Of a DNA stretch of 64,000 bases, positions 35,577 through 44,784 are shown in pieces (within the stretch, counting starts at the first letter, position 1; each line of letters opens with the position of its first letter). Below the pieces are notes generated by a model. The model did no database searches, was not told the origin of the DNA, and was given only the letters and a program-made list of their open reading frames with translations. Made by a program: the position numbers and the translations under genes. Source of the DNA: G965229605 sp965229605 (GTDB lineage: Bacteria; Pseudomonadota; Alphaproteobacteria; CBDDJK01); contig OZ245892.1 in NCBI GenBank assembly GCA_965229605.1, positions 1,674,001 to 1,738,000 of the forward strand. The letters are read 5' to 3'.

Positions 35577-37202
35577 TCAGGACCCTAATGCCCGATCATA
35601 GGCTTTTTTGATGGCCGGGGGGTCGGCTTTTGGCCACCAGCCCGCAATATGCTGATCGGGTCGGACCAAATAGACTCCTTGCCCATAGCGTGCTTTTAGC
35701 TGCCCTTGCGCCTGACAGGATAAAAGACCGACGTCCTCTGGCAAATCGGACTTTTCAAGACCCGGGCATGAAAAGGAAAAAACCTGAAAGCCGCCAGATA
35801 AATGGTCAAGCAAACTGCTGCCATCTTCTAACGGCGCATCAATACAGGGGTCCCCCGGCATAAGAAATGGCGGGTTATCCGTGTTTGTGATTGGCGTAAT
35901 TAAAGGCATATTCCCTAAACGACAAGGCATCGACAGACGACCGGAATTGATCAGGCGGCGGGCAAAGCCCATTGTTTTTGCAAGATTAAGCGTTTCATCG
36001 CGCAAAAATCGCGGGGCCGGGCCTTCGCCGCTATCTTGCCCCGAACTATTTTTGACTCCAAGCGCGGGCGACATAAAAGAACTGGCCTGACTGGCAGAGC
36101 GGATATTCTCAAGAGCCGCAAAACGGCGTTCTTGCGAATAAGAGGAAAGAAGCGCAGACCCCGCCTTTTTACTAAGAATGGTCGCCATCTTCCAGGCCAG
36201 ATTATCCACATCCTGTATGCCACCATTGCCGCCGCGTGCGCCGAAAGGGGAGACCACATGCGCGCTATCGCCAACAAAAAGAACCCGGCCATGCTGAAAT
36301 TCGCGCAAAGCCCGACAGCTAAAACGATAAACAGACACCCAGTCCAGCTTGAAAGGACGCCCGCCAACTGCCCGTTCAATCCTCGGAGATACTTTATCCG
36401 GCTGGCGTTCTGCGTCTGGATCAGCCGTTGGCCCAAGTTGCAAGTCAATCCGGTAAATATCATCAGGCTGCTTATGCAAAAGGGCGGTTTCGCCCGCATG
36501 AAAATCAGGGTGAAACCAGAACCAGCGTTCCGAAGGGAAATCGGCGGTCATCTCGACATCAGCAATCAGGAATTTTTCGTCAAAATCCGTGCCTTCCAAT
36601 TCCAGTTCAAGCTGGCGACGGATTAAAGAATGCGCCCCGTCGCACGCCAGCACATAGTCCGACATCAGACGATAGCTGCCATCCGGTGTATCTATTTCCA
36701 GACAGGGCGATTTATCCGCTCCCTCCTCAAAGCTCAGCGACAAAACTTTATGCTGAAAGCGCAAATCAATCAGACCCGCAAACTCCCGGGCGCGGTCAAT
36801 CAGATATTCCTCAAGGTAATATTGCTGCAAATTGATAAAAGCAGGCATTTTATGCCCGGGCTCTGGCAAAAGGTTAAACGAAAAAATCTCTTCCTTGCCA
36901 TGAAAAAGTCGCCCGACCTTCCAGGTCACGCCTTTATCAACCATACGCGCCGCAACACCCAGCCGGTCAAAAATCTCAAGCGTGCGCTTGGACCAGCAAA
37001 TCGCCCGGCTTCCTCTTGAAACCCGATCTTTCTGATCGACAACAATCGACGGGACCCCATGAAGCGCAAGGTCTATCGCCGCCGTCAAACCAACCGGACC
37101 CGCCCCGACAATCGTGACCGGGCTCTTGCCTGTCCGGTCCCGATACCGACATTCTTTTGGAGATATATAGGGCTGGCGAGTGTAATTATACCGCGCCATC
37201 AA
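35577..37202 (-). CDS. FAD-dependent aromatic monooxygenase (MhpA-like)
   Basis: A 541-residue class A flavoprotein hydroxylase. FAD-binding motifs are present: VGAGPVGLTAAIDLA (near residue 32), VLACDGAHSLIRR (DG motif) and VLFVGDSAHVVSPFGARGGN (GD motif). The C-terminal thioredoxin-like part (from about residue 430) is that of the PheA/MhpA group. These enzymes use NAD(P)H and oxygen to hydroxylate phenolic rings. The ring-cleavage dioxygenase and hydrolase genes expected for full aromatic breakdown are not nearby. The start is one of two adjacent Met codons. The DUF2783 gene downstream is a typical partner. Confidence 0.88.
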   Translation of the reverse strand: MMARYNYTRQPYISPKECRYRDRTGKSPVTIVGAGPVGLTAAIDLALHGVPSIVVDQKDRVSRGSRAICWSKRTLEIFDRLGVAARMVDKGVTWKVGRLFHGKEEIFSFNLLPEPGHKMPAFINLQQYYLEEYLIDRAREFAGLIDLRFQHKVLSLSFEEGADKSPCLEIDTPDGSYRLMSDYVLACDGAHSLIRRQLELELEGTDFDEKFLIADVEMTADFPSERWFWFHPDFHAGETALLHKQPDDIYRIDLQLGPTADPDAERQPDKVSPRIERAVGGRPFKLDWVSVYRFSCRALREFQHGRVLFVGDSAHVVSPFGARGGNGGIQDVDNLAWKMATILSKKAGSALLSSYSQERRFAALENIRSASQASSFMSPALGVKNSSGQDSGEGPAPRFLRDETLNLAKTMGFARRLINSGRLSMPCRLGNMPLITPITNTDNPPFLMPGDPCIDAPLEDGSSLLDHLSGGFQVFSFSCPGLEKSDLPEDVGLLSCQAQGQLKARYGQGVYLVRPDQHIAGWWPKADPPAIKKAYDRALGS

Positions 37203-37281
37203 CCGGTCTATTCAGCAAAATATCCGCAAAAATATTCCCAAAAATATACATGAGAATCAGGACACCCTCATTGAAGCCCCC

Positions 37282-39009
37282 TCAGGCATGACTCGCCTGT
37301 TTGGCAACGGGGGCCTCAACCGGAGTCAACTGCTTTGGTGGCGGTAAAAAACGATCAATCTCCTCAACGTCAATTTGCTCGGGATTGAGATATTGATGCG
37401 CATAGGTCCGCCAAACACCCGACTTCAAAAACAACGCAAAAAGATCAGGATCAATATGTCCCGTCTTGGCCATATGCTCCATAATGCCGAGTGATTCCGA
37501 AAGAGCCTTCGCTTTCTTATACGGACGGTCCGCAGCCGTAAGGGCCTCAAAAACATCAGCAATCGCCATAATCCGCGCCGGAATCGACATCTGATCGCCC
37601 GTCAGCCCGCGCGGATAGCCCTTGCCATCCATCCGCTCATGATGCCCGCCCGCATACTCGGGAACACGACGCATCTTGTTGGGAAAAGGTAAACCCTCCA
37701 GCATCCGAATCGTCACACTGATATGATCATTGATGATCTGACGCTCCTCCTCCGTCAAAGTACCTCGCGCAATCGAAAGATTGTACAACTCCCCCTTGTC
37801 CACCTCTTTCGTTTGATGCTCGGCCAAATTATCCAGCAAATGCTCCTGCGCCGGAGTCGGGACCGCCTCCTTTATCCGCTCGGCCTCAAGCGGACCCAGC
37901 CCAACCGTCCGGTCAAAATGACGAGTCCAGGTCTGTTTGCCAATATCCTCAAGCTTCTCAACAGCCGAAGGGTCCATATACTCCCCGCCCACATTCGATG
38001 TCGCAACAAAAGAAAATTGCGCTTGAAGCTCTGATTGACGCGCCGCGCATTTTTTCTCTGCCAATACCTTGTCCCCGCCTGCCAGCTGCTCCTTCAAACA
38101 GGCAATCTCCGCATCTCGCCACAAGACATCAAAACGCGTCCGTACCTCATGGATGCGGTTATACATGGTTTCCAGCTTGCTCGATTTATCAACAATATAC
38201 TCGGGAGTCGTGATCTTCCCGCAATCATGAAGCCAGGCCGCAACATGCAACTCATACCATTCATCAGAGCTAAGGGTGAAATCTTTGAAAATGCCATAAT
38301 CAGCCAAGGTGGCCTCTTTGGCGAGAAGCTTGGTGATCTCAGGCACCCGCTGACAATGCCCGCCCGTATAAGGCGATTTATCATCAATGGAGGAAGCCAG
38401 CATCTTGATCAAGGCATCCCAAAGCGTGCGCTGCGCCGCAATCAGCTGCTGGTTATCAAGCGCAACCGCAGCCTGGCTGGACAGGGCCTGAATAAGCGGA
38501 ATCTGGTCAGCTGAAAAAGGCACCACATCGCCTTCTTCCGAGCGCGAATTGATCAGCTGCAAGACAGCAATCACTTCCTGCTCATAATTGATCAGCGGAA
38601 CCGTCAAAAAGGACTTGGAGCGATAATCCGACCGCTCGTCAAAGCTGCGGGTTCCGCTAAAATCATGAGACGTGTTCAGATAGGCATCATCAATCAAACT
38701 GATCGTGCGCTCGTGATAAACGCTGGAAGCAATATTCTGATTATTCGGCGTTTTGTCCGAATTATACAGCGGAATCGGCGGAAACTCGGCAATTTGCTTG
38801 TTGTCCGCCCCCATCGAAATTTTTAAACTGTCGTTATGAATAATTTTAAAGCTAAGATGCTTTTCGTGCTCAACCAGATAAAGCGTCCCTCCATCTGCAT
38901 TGGTCAGGCTTTTGGCCTCCAGCAGAATGCGCTCCATCAGGCGGTTATGGTCACGCTCAGCCGATAGGGCTATTCCAAGCTCAACCAGCCGGCTGTTTGA
39001 ATCCATCAT
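37282..39009 (-). CDS. GAF / HD-GYP phosphodiesterase with internal insertion
   Basis: A 575-residue signalling protein. The N-terminal GAF domain spans about residues 5-180 (GGTLYLVE, then SFLTVPLINYEQEVIAVLQL). The HD half is HDCGKI (near residue 260) and the GYP half is HHERMDGKGYPRGL (near residue 450). About 130 extra residues, largely helical and charged, separate these halves compared with compact HD-GYP domains. HD-GYP proteins degrade cyclic di-GMP. The start codon ATG shares its A with the TGA of the upstream MBL gene, so translation is coupled; the upstream in-frame codons lie inside that gene. Confidence 0.87.
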   Translation of the reverse strand: MMDSNSRLVELGIALSAERDHNRLMERILLEAKSLTNADGGTLYLVEHEKHLSFKIIHNDSLKISMGADNKQIAEFPPIPLYNSDKTPNNQNIASSVYHERTISLIDDAYLNTSHDFSGTRSFDERSDYRSKSFLTVPLINYEQEVIAVLQLINSRSEEGDVVPFSADQIPLIQALSSQAAVALDNQQLIAAQRTLWDALIKMLASSIDDKSPYTGGHCQRVPEITKLLAKEATLADYGIFKDFTLSSDEWYELHVAAWLHDCGKITTPEYIVDKSSKLETMYNRIHEVRTRFDVLWRDAEIACLKEQLAGGDKVLAEKKCAARQSELQAQFSFVATSNVGGEYMDPSAVEKLEDIGKQTWTRHFDRTVGLGPLEAERIKEAVPTPAQEHLLDNLAEHQTKEVDKGELYNLSIARGTLTEEERQIINDHISVTIRMLEGLPFPNKMRRVPEYAGGHHERMDGKGYPRGLTGDQMSIPARIMAIADVFEALTAADRPYKKAKALSESLGIMEHMAKTGHIDPDLFALFLKSGVWRTYAHQYLNPEQIDVEEIDRFLPPPKQLTPVEAPVAKQASHA

Positions 39010-39833
39010 CACAGCAGTTGCAGAGTCATATTTTCCCGGGCAATAATGGCTCCGTCCCATGTGTCACGAACCTTTATTTCAAGGCTCTCCATAAACATAT
39101 CATCATGCCCCGGATCATGGTGAAAAAGCGCAAGCATCCGCGCTCCGGCAAGCTGGCAGAGCTTAACCCCTTCCTCCCAGGTTGAATGCCCCCAGCCAAT
39201 TTTTGCAGGAAATTCCTCTTCGGTATAGGTGGCATCATAAATCACAAGATCAGCCCCATCTATCAGGCGCAGGATATCCTGATTATGCGTGCCGGGCTCA
39301 TGCTCGGTATCTGTCACATAACAGGCCGACTTATTCTTATAGTCAATGCGATAAGCCGTTGCTCCATTCGGATGACGAAGCGGCGTAGTGCGAATCACCG
39401 CAGGCCCGATGTTAAAGTCTTGCCCAACCTCAAAGTCGGTAAACGTAAAGTCGCATTGCATCGCCTGAATCGGAACCGGGAAAAAAGGCTGCGCCATTTG
39501 TCCGGCGATTGCCTTGCGAATGCCGCCCTCCTTGGGGTCAATATGGCCCGCCATAATATGATAGCTATGGTCCGGCTTGAAAGCTGGCATAAAGAAAGGA
39601 AAGCCGTTGATATGATCCCAATGGGTATGAGACAATAGGATATGCGCACTTTTTGTGCCTCGCTCCATAATCTCGTTGCCAAGAACACGAATGCCGGTTC
39701 CTGCATCAAGAATGATGATTTCGTCCTCCACCTGGATCTCAACACAGCTGGTATTTCCACCAAAACCGATGTGACTGGGCGAAGGACAAGCGACCGATCC
39801 CCGGACCCCCCAAAATTTTACCTGAAAACTCAT
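39009..39833 (-). CDS. MBL-fold metallo-hydrolase (phosphodiesterase-like)
   Basis: A 274-residue metallo-beta-lactamase-fold enzyme with metal ligands SHTHWDHINGFP (HxHxDH), an aspartate in CYVTDTEHEPG and a histidine in GWGHST, plus FHHDPGHDD near the end. The N-terminus KFWGVRGSVACP is characteristic of a branch related to RNase Z and cyclic-nucleotide phosphodiesterases. The substrate is not known. Its stop overlaps the HD-GYP start, which suggests that the two act together in a nucleotide-signalling step. Confidence 0.85.
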   Translation of the reverse strand: MSFQVKFWGVRGSVACPSPSHIGFGGNTSCVEIQVEDEIIILDAGTGIRVLGNEIMERGTKSAHILLSHTHWDHINGFPFFMPAFKPDHSYHIMAGHIDPKEGGIRKAIAGQMAQPFFPVPIQAMQCDFTFTDFEVGQDFNIGPAVIRTTPLRHPNGATAYRIDYKNKSACYVTDTEHEPGTHNQDILRLIDGADLVIYDATYTEEEFPAKIGWGHSTWEEGVKLCQLAGARMLALFHHDPGHDDMFMESLEIKVRDTWDGAIIARENMTLQLL

Positions 39834-40017
39834 GCTCGATTCCTTTTAACGATTCCTGCTCACCATGCCAGAAAAGAGCAAAATTGTCAAAGTCCAGTAT
39901 GTTACATCTTCATTTTAATATACACCTGTTTTTATAAGACGTCAGGGAGGGGGAGTCTGTTACATCCGTCACAGGAAATAATTTGAAAAATAAAAGAAAA
40001 AGCGGGGTCTGGCAGGA

Positions 40018-41079
40018 TCAGGCGGAGGGTGTGCAGGGCATAGGACTGGTCGACCGCAGGAGCGGGCGTTCTTCGAGCCTGCGCATACTATATCCGCCAA
40101 GCAGGATAGCCGGGACGACAAAAACCACGCTGGGGCTTAGGGCGGCGAGTCCGGAGAGGCTTTGACCGATGGTGCATCCCAGAGCCAGGACTCCGCCAAA
40201 CCCCATCAAGACGGCCCCGGCAAGCGAGCGCAGCATCTGGCGCGGAGACTCATAGCCGCGCCAAGAAAATTCCCGCCGGACAAGAGCCGAAAGCCCGGCC
40301 CCGGCGATGGTGCCGCCAATAAGGGCAATAGCGAAGCTGGCTTCGGTACCGGTATGGATCAGTAAATAAAGGATTGAATCGCCAAGCGGAAGGGTGAAGC
40401 GCAGTGATTCGGCAGGTTGCGGGTCAAATTCATCAAAAGCCCAGACCCCTGTGATCGCAAAGGCCGCCGGGACCGCCAGTCCAACAAGGGCCCCGCCAAG
40501 GATATATTTCAGCTGATTCGGGGGTGTTTTTGTCTGTAAGGCTGTGCGGGCAAGCAGAAGGGCAAAGGCAAGCAAAGTCGCCAGTGCAACGCCCCACCAT
40601 AGGCCTGAATCAGACACAGGAACGGTCAAAAGTGATTCCAGACCCAGCCGGGGATAGGCCAGAATCCCCCGCGATGTCGCATAGGCGACCAGCCCGGCCA
40701 CAATGACCACGACCAGACTGCGCAGATTTCCGCCAGCCAGCAGCACCGTTTGCCGGGCCAGACAGCCACGGGCCAGAATCATGCCCACGCCAAAGCAAAA
40801 ACCGCCAGCGATCAACGCAAGCGGGGAAAGTGCAAGCGGGCGATAAATCGACCCTTCAAGATCAAGCGACGTGAAATAGAGCAATGCCTGCGTGCCGACA
40901 ACAGCCATAATCAAGGCCATAAGCCATTGTCTTGCCTGAGGGATTCGTTCTGACACGGCATCGGCAAAAAAGGCGGTCCGCAGGCAGAACTGGCTGATAT
41001 GCATGGCCCCGCCCAGCAGGACACCAACGGCCAGGGCCCCCAAAATCGCCAGTGTGGCAGGTTCTGACATATCCATCAT
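40018..41079 (-). CDS. YeeE/YedE-family sulfur-compound transporter
   Basis: A 353-residue polytopic membrane protein of the YeeE/YedE (TsuA-like) family, thought to import thiosulfate or related sulfur species. Conserved cysteines sit in the expected places: HISQFCLRTAFF (near residue 32), ARGCLARQ (near 108) and LGCTIGQ (near 309), the short motifs that relay thiosulfate in characterised members. About nine membrane helices are apparent, in two related halves. The upstream region carries a TTGACA promoter overlapped by a palindrome. No rhodanese or TusA gene is adjacent. Confidence 0.88.
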   Translation of the reverse strand: MMDMSEPATLAILGALAVGVLLGGAMHISQFCLRTAFFADAVSERIPQARQWLMALIMAVVGTQALLYFTSLDLEGSIYRPLALSPLALIAGGFCFGVGMILARGCLARQTVLLAGGNLRSLVVVIVAGLVAYATSRGILAYPRLGLESLLTVPVSDSGLWWGVALATLLAFALLLARTALQTKTPPNQLKYILGGALVGLAVPAAFAITGVWAFDEFDPQPAESLRFTLPLGDSILYLLIHTGTEASFAIALIGGTIAGAGLSALVRREFSWRGYESPRQMLRSLAGAVLMGFGGVLALGCTIGQSLSGLAALSPSVVFVVPAILLGGYSMRRLEERPLLRSTSPMPCTPSA

Positions 41080-41107
41080 AATCTCCTGTTTAAATATGTA
41101 TAAGAGT

Positions 41108-41155
41108 CACATAGTATTTACATTTTAAAATGTCAATATATTATGTATAACATAA
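41108..41155 (-). promoter_or_regulatory. Promoter with overlapping AT-rich palindromes upstream of the YeeE-type gene
   Basis: On the minus strand TTGACA (41131-41136) and TATGTG (41108-41113) are 17 bases apart. A perfect 14-base palindrome, ACATTTTAAAATGT (41120-41133), overlaps the -35 end and spacer, and a second inverted repeat, TTATGT-ATA-ACATAA (41141-41155), lies just upstream. This is the arrangement expected of a repressor-controlled promoter. An ArsR-type sulfur sensor would fit the gene's role, but the regulator is unknown. Confidence 0.5.
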
Positions 41156-41254
41156 ATAATATGTATTATAAAAACAAACCTCTTCCCGGCGCATATCCTG
41201 TGCGCTTTCTACAGGCTTAAACAGAATGAAGTAAAAAGGAAGATCAGCCTGAAG

Positions 41255-42214
41255 TCAGGCGCAATAGGCGGCGTCGTTGCCCCAGCGGTGCTGGTCAATA
41301 TGCGGGGTCTGGCTTAAATGAATTTTGGTGTCTTCCCACATTTTTTGCCAGACGCGCCAGTCCTGCAAAACACTATCGGGATTGCTTCTGGAGCGCACAA
41401 CGAATTCCGGGAACTGGCTGCGCCCGGTTGGTTGGCCGGTCACATTATAACGCAAATCAAACGACCAGCGATAATGATCGCTTTTATTCGATAGAGAACA
41501 ATGCGGGGTCAGGGGATGGAAAATCACGGCACCCCCGGCTTTAACCGGAACCGGGGTTGTGTCTTGCGGTTTCAGGAAAACATCGGGGATGGTGACTTGC
41601 GTCTTGGCACAATGGGGCAGCATTTCCAGATAATCGCCATCAGCCACCTGCAAACAGCCGTTTTCAATCGTGGCATCAGTGATCGCCACCCAAACGGTGA
41701 CAAAGGTGGTTTGATCGGCTTCGGGCAGGGTGACACCCTGATCCTGGTGCCAGTCGGTGGAGACAATATGGGCGCGCACTTCATCAGACCCGACAGTATT
41801 TTCAGGCGGTTTAATCCGCACATGCTGGATCGGGTTTGAGGTAATTTCAGGCCCGATCAGTTTTTCAACCAGATCAAGGGTATTCTTGTTACGGATAAGA
41901 TCAAACACTGCCGGACCGATATGCATCGGCGTATCGGCGCGGATATCATGGTGCGGCAGGCTGATATCAAGGGGCTGAAACCAGTCAAAGCCGCCGGTAT
42001 AGGCCTTGTCAAGCTTGTCCCAAAACCCCATGGTGGATTTTCTGGTGGATTTTGCAGGCGGGACCAGTCCCTGATCCTGCCAGTCGGCATAATGCCGATC
42101 CAGCAAGTCGGCATATTCCTGACGGACAGCCGCAAGCAGCGGGTCTGGAATCAGGTTTTCAACAACCAGATAGCCTCTGGATTGAAAGCGTGCGACATCG
42201 GAGTCAGTAATCAT
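41255..42214 (-). CDS. Phytanoyl-CoA dioxygenase (PhyH) family protein
   Basis: A 319-residue Fe(II)/2-oxoglutarate-dependent oxygenase. I start at the ATG at 42214 (MITDSDVARF), nine bases after the TRAP permease stop; upstream codons would overlap that gene. The iron ligands are visible as DWHQDQ (HxD) and TPHCS (distal His), with the 2-oxoglutarate arginine in RWSFDLRYN. PhyH enzymes hydroxylate or demethylate varied small molecules. Placement as the last gene of a TRAP/enolase-superfamily operon suggests a role in degrading the imported compound. Confidence 0.87.
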   Translation of the reverse strand: MITDSDVARFQSRGYLVVENLIPDPLLAAVRQEYADLLDRHYADWQDQGLVPPAKSTRKSTMGFWDKLDKAYTGGFDWFQPLDISLPHHDIRADTPMHIGPAVFDLIRNKNTLDLVEKLIGPEITSNPIQHVRIKPPENTVGSDEVRAHIVSTDWHQDQGVTLPEADQTTFVTVWVAITDATIENGCLQVADGDYLEMLPHCAKTQVTIPDVFLKPQDTTPVPVKAGGAVIFHPLTPHCSLSNKSDHYRWSFDLRYNVTGQPTGRSQFPEFVVRSRSNPDSVLQDWRVWQKMWEDTKIHLSQTPHIDQHRWGNDAAYCA

Positions 42215-42222
42215 TTTTGATC

Positions 42223-43854
42223 CTATAGAAGCAGGGTGACGATGGAAGGCCAGATCAACAACACGGCCAGCGCACAAAGCTGCACCCCGATGAAGGGCAG
42301 GAAGCCCCGGAAAATATCGGTGAGCGAGATATGCGGTGGAGCCACGGATTTAAGGTAAAAGGCGGCCGGTCCGAAGGGAGGAGACAGGAAGCTGACCTGC
42401 ATATTCATGCAGAAAAGCACCCCGAACCAGATAGCGACTTCGCGTGGATCAAGCTGACCGATCAGGCCGATTTCTTCAATCGGCAGTCGCTTGACGATAG
42501 GCAGGAACACCGGGATGATCAAAAGAACGATCCCGACCCAGTCCATAAAGGCCCCCATGAAAAGCAGGATCAGCATCATGGTGAAGAGCACCAGCATGGT
42601 TGGCATTTCGGCCCCGACAATCAGTTCGGCGATATAGGCGGGTCCGCCCGCCAGTGTATAGGCCCCGGAGAGGGCGGCGGCCCCGACGGTGACCCAGATA
42701 ATGGTGCCGGTTGATTTCAAGGTGCGCATCAGACTGTCCCAGAGCAGCCCGACCGAGGCTTCGCCGCGTAACAGGGCAATGACGAAAACGGCAAACGCCC
42801 CCATCCCGGCAGCTTCGGTGATACCGGTGACTCCGCCATAGATGGAGCCCAGCACCACCCCGACCACAACCAGCGGCGGGACCAGGCCTTTGCCGTGCCG
42901 CCAGCCCTCTTTTGCCCGTTGTTTGCCGAAGACCAGATAAATCCCGGAAAGCGCACCAACGATAATAGCCAGCAAAAGCGGGATGTCCGAGAGCATGCCC
43001 AGGGTTGGCGGTTCAAAATCTTCCGAGCCCGTGTCGATATTCTGCCCGGTTACCCAGTAGAACAGAATGCGCAGAATCATCAAAGCCGAAGCCCCGGTGA
43101 CCAGCACCGATAAAAAGCCGCCAAACAGCATCAGTTTTTCAGCCCCGGGCGGGTCGTCATCGCGTGGTGCGGGAAGCGGGGCCAGGCTTGGGTTAAGCTG
43201 GGTGCGGATGACAATATAAAGGATGATAAAGGTCGCCAGCATGGCCCCCGGCACAAAAGCCCCGGTGAACAGGGCCTTGATCGAGGTTTCGGTGATCAGC
43301 CCATAGATAATCAGCACGATGGAGGGCGGGATCATCGTCCCCAGCGAGCCGGAGGCACAAATGGTCCCGATAGCCAGGTTCTGATTATAGCCCAGGCGCA
43401 GCATTTGCGGCAAAGCAATCAGGCCGAGCAAGACCACTTCGCCCCCGATGATGCCGGACATGGCAGCCATGATCACGGCCATCAGGGAGGTGATGATAGC
43501 AATGCCACCACGCACCCGGCTGAGCCAGAAATTGAGCGAATCATACATTTCGCGTGCAACCCCGGAGCGTTCCAGCAGCGAGGCCATAAAGATAAAGAGC
43601 GGGACCGATATCAGGACATATTCGGTCATCAAGTCGAAAATCTTCTGGGTCAGAATATAAAGCGGACCGGTGCCGGGTCGTCCTGTGAGTAATCCTTCGC
43701 CAAAACTGAGCGGTGCGGTGATCAGGGTGGGTTCAAACTTCATCACCATGACCAGCAAGGCCAGCACGGCAGAGGCAAAGCCAAGCGGCATGCCGATGGC
43801 CAGCAGCAGCATCAGTCCGATGACCAGGACAAGAGAGATTGTTCCAACGTCCAT
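42223..43854 (-). CDS. TRAP transporter large permease (DctM-type)
   Basis: A 543-residue polytopic protein of the DctM family. Conserved segments are LLLAIGMPLGFASAVLALL near the start, ASGSLGTMIPPSIVLIIYG and the FLSPPFGPAAFYLKS region near the end. It is about 100 residues longer than the standard DctM, with an extra loop-rich region near residues 225-310, as in the subgroup associated with mannitol/chloroaromatic-type TRAP systems. It couples sodium entry to solute import. Its ATG overlaps the DctQ stop (TGATG), so the permease subunits are coupled. Confidence 0.93.
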   Translation of the reverse strand: MDVGTISLVLVIGLMLLLAIGMPLGFASAVLALLVMVMKFEPTLITAPLSFGEGLLTGRPGTGPLYILTQKIFDLMTEYVLISVPLFIFMASLLERSGVAREMYDSLNFWLSRVRGGIAIITSLMAVIMAAMSGIIGGEVVLLGLIALPQMLRLGYNQNLAIGTICASGSLGTMIPPSIVLIIYGLITETSIKALFTGAFVPGAMLATFIILYIVIRTQLNPSLAPLPAPRDDDPPGAEKLMLFGGFLSVLVTGASALMILRILFYWVTGQNIDTGSEDFEPPTLGMLSDIPLLLAIIVGALSGIYLVFGKQRAKEGWRHGKGLVPPLVVVGVVLGSIYGGVTGITEAAGMGAFAVFVIALLRGEASVGLLWDSLMRTLKSTGTIIWVTVGAAALSGAYTLAGGPAYIAELIVGAEMPTMLVLFTMMLILLFMGAFMDWVGIVLLIIPVFLPIVKRLPIEEIGLIGQLDPREVAIWFGVLFCMNMQVSFLSPPFGPAAFYLKSVAPPHISLTDIFRGFLPFIGVQLCALAVLLIWPSIVTLLL

Positions 43855-44729
43855 CAGCTTGCTCCTGTTTCGGATTTAAGGGCACTGCGCTTGAGAGCTT
43901 CGATCTCTTCTTCGTCCACGTCTTCCCGGGTGATATTTTCAGGCGGCATATCCCAGTCAACGATTAGATTGACGATAGCTTGCAGGGTAATCAGCACCAC
44001 CGCAATCAGGATCATCGGCTGAATGGTCGCCGGGATTGGCGGGTCAAAGGCGGTGCCGAACATTTCCCATTTATAGAATTTCACGATAAAAACCTGAGCA
44101 TAACTGCCATAGACCAGAAAAAAGGAAAAAATCGCCAGCAGAGCGACCGAGATAATGTCAAAACTGTGGCGCACCCAGGTCGGGGCGATATTATACAGGA
44201 TAAAGATGCGGATATGACAGCGTTGCTGCATGGCGTAAACGCCAGAGGACAGAAAGACAAATCCGGCAATCCATAGAGTCAGTTCGTTGGCCCATAGGGT
44301 CGGTTTTTCAATGATATAGCGTAAAAAGACTTCATAGAGCATAACCAGTGTCATGCTGATGATCATGACCATGGTCACCCGCCCGATAAAAAGGGCGATC
44401 CGGTCAATCGGACGCCAGCTTTCAAATTCCATGGAAGCACAGCGCACCTGACGTGCGCCGAGTACAAACCAGACCGGCAGCGATAAAAGCGCAAACCAGT
44501 CAAACAGGTCGGTCAATCCGCCAAAGAGTCCGGGCAGGGCCAGCACATCCTTGCGGGTGTGAAGTTCGGCCATCTGTGCAAACAGGCTTTCGCTGTCAGG
44601 CGGTATAAAGTCAAGGATATAGGCCGGGCCGTGCCAGATCACCCAGCCCGCGCATACAAAAAAGGCAAAGGGATAAAGCCATTCCCACAGCCCCCCAACC
44701 GAGGTCGGTTTATCGGTCACTTGCCCCAT
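43854..44729 (-). CDS. TRAP transporter small permease (DctQ-type)
   Basis: A 291-residue DctQ-type membrane subunit, larger than the usual 160-200 residues. Six hydrophobic stretches can be seen; the C-terminal four (from about residue 115) form the canonical DctQ domain with LWANELTLWIAGFVFLSSG. The N-terminal part adds two helices. It has a GGGAGG ribosome-binding site. It works with the DctM subunit and the binding protein encoded upstream at 46074-47102; the enolase-superfamily gene lies between them. Confidence 0.88.
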   Translation of the reverse strand: MGQVTDKPTSVGGLWEWLYPFAFFVCAGWVIWHGPAYILDFIPPDSESLFAQMAELHTRKDVLALPGLFGGLTDLFDWFALLSLPVWFVLGARQVRCASMEFESWRPIDRIALFIGRVTMVMIISMTLVMLYEVFLRYIIEKPTLWANELTLWIAGFVFLSSGVYAMQQRCHIRIFILYNIAPTWVRHSFDIISVALLAIFSFFLVYGSYAQVFIVKFYKWEMFGTAFDPPIPATIQPMILIAVVLITLQAIVNLIVDWDMPPENITREDVDEEEIEALKRSALKSETGAS

Positions 44730-44784
44730 ATATATCCTCCCGAAACCAATTTTATTTACCTTTAATATTTTGCATTACATATTT

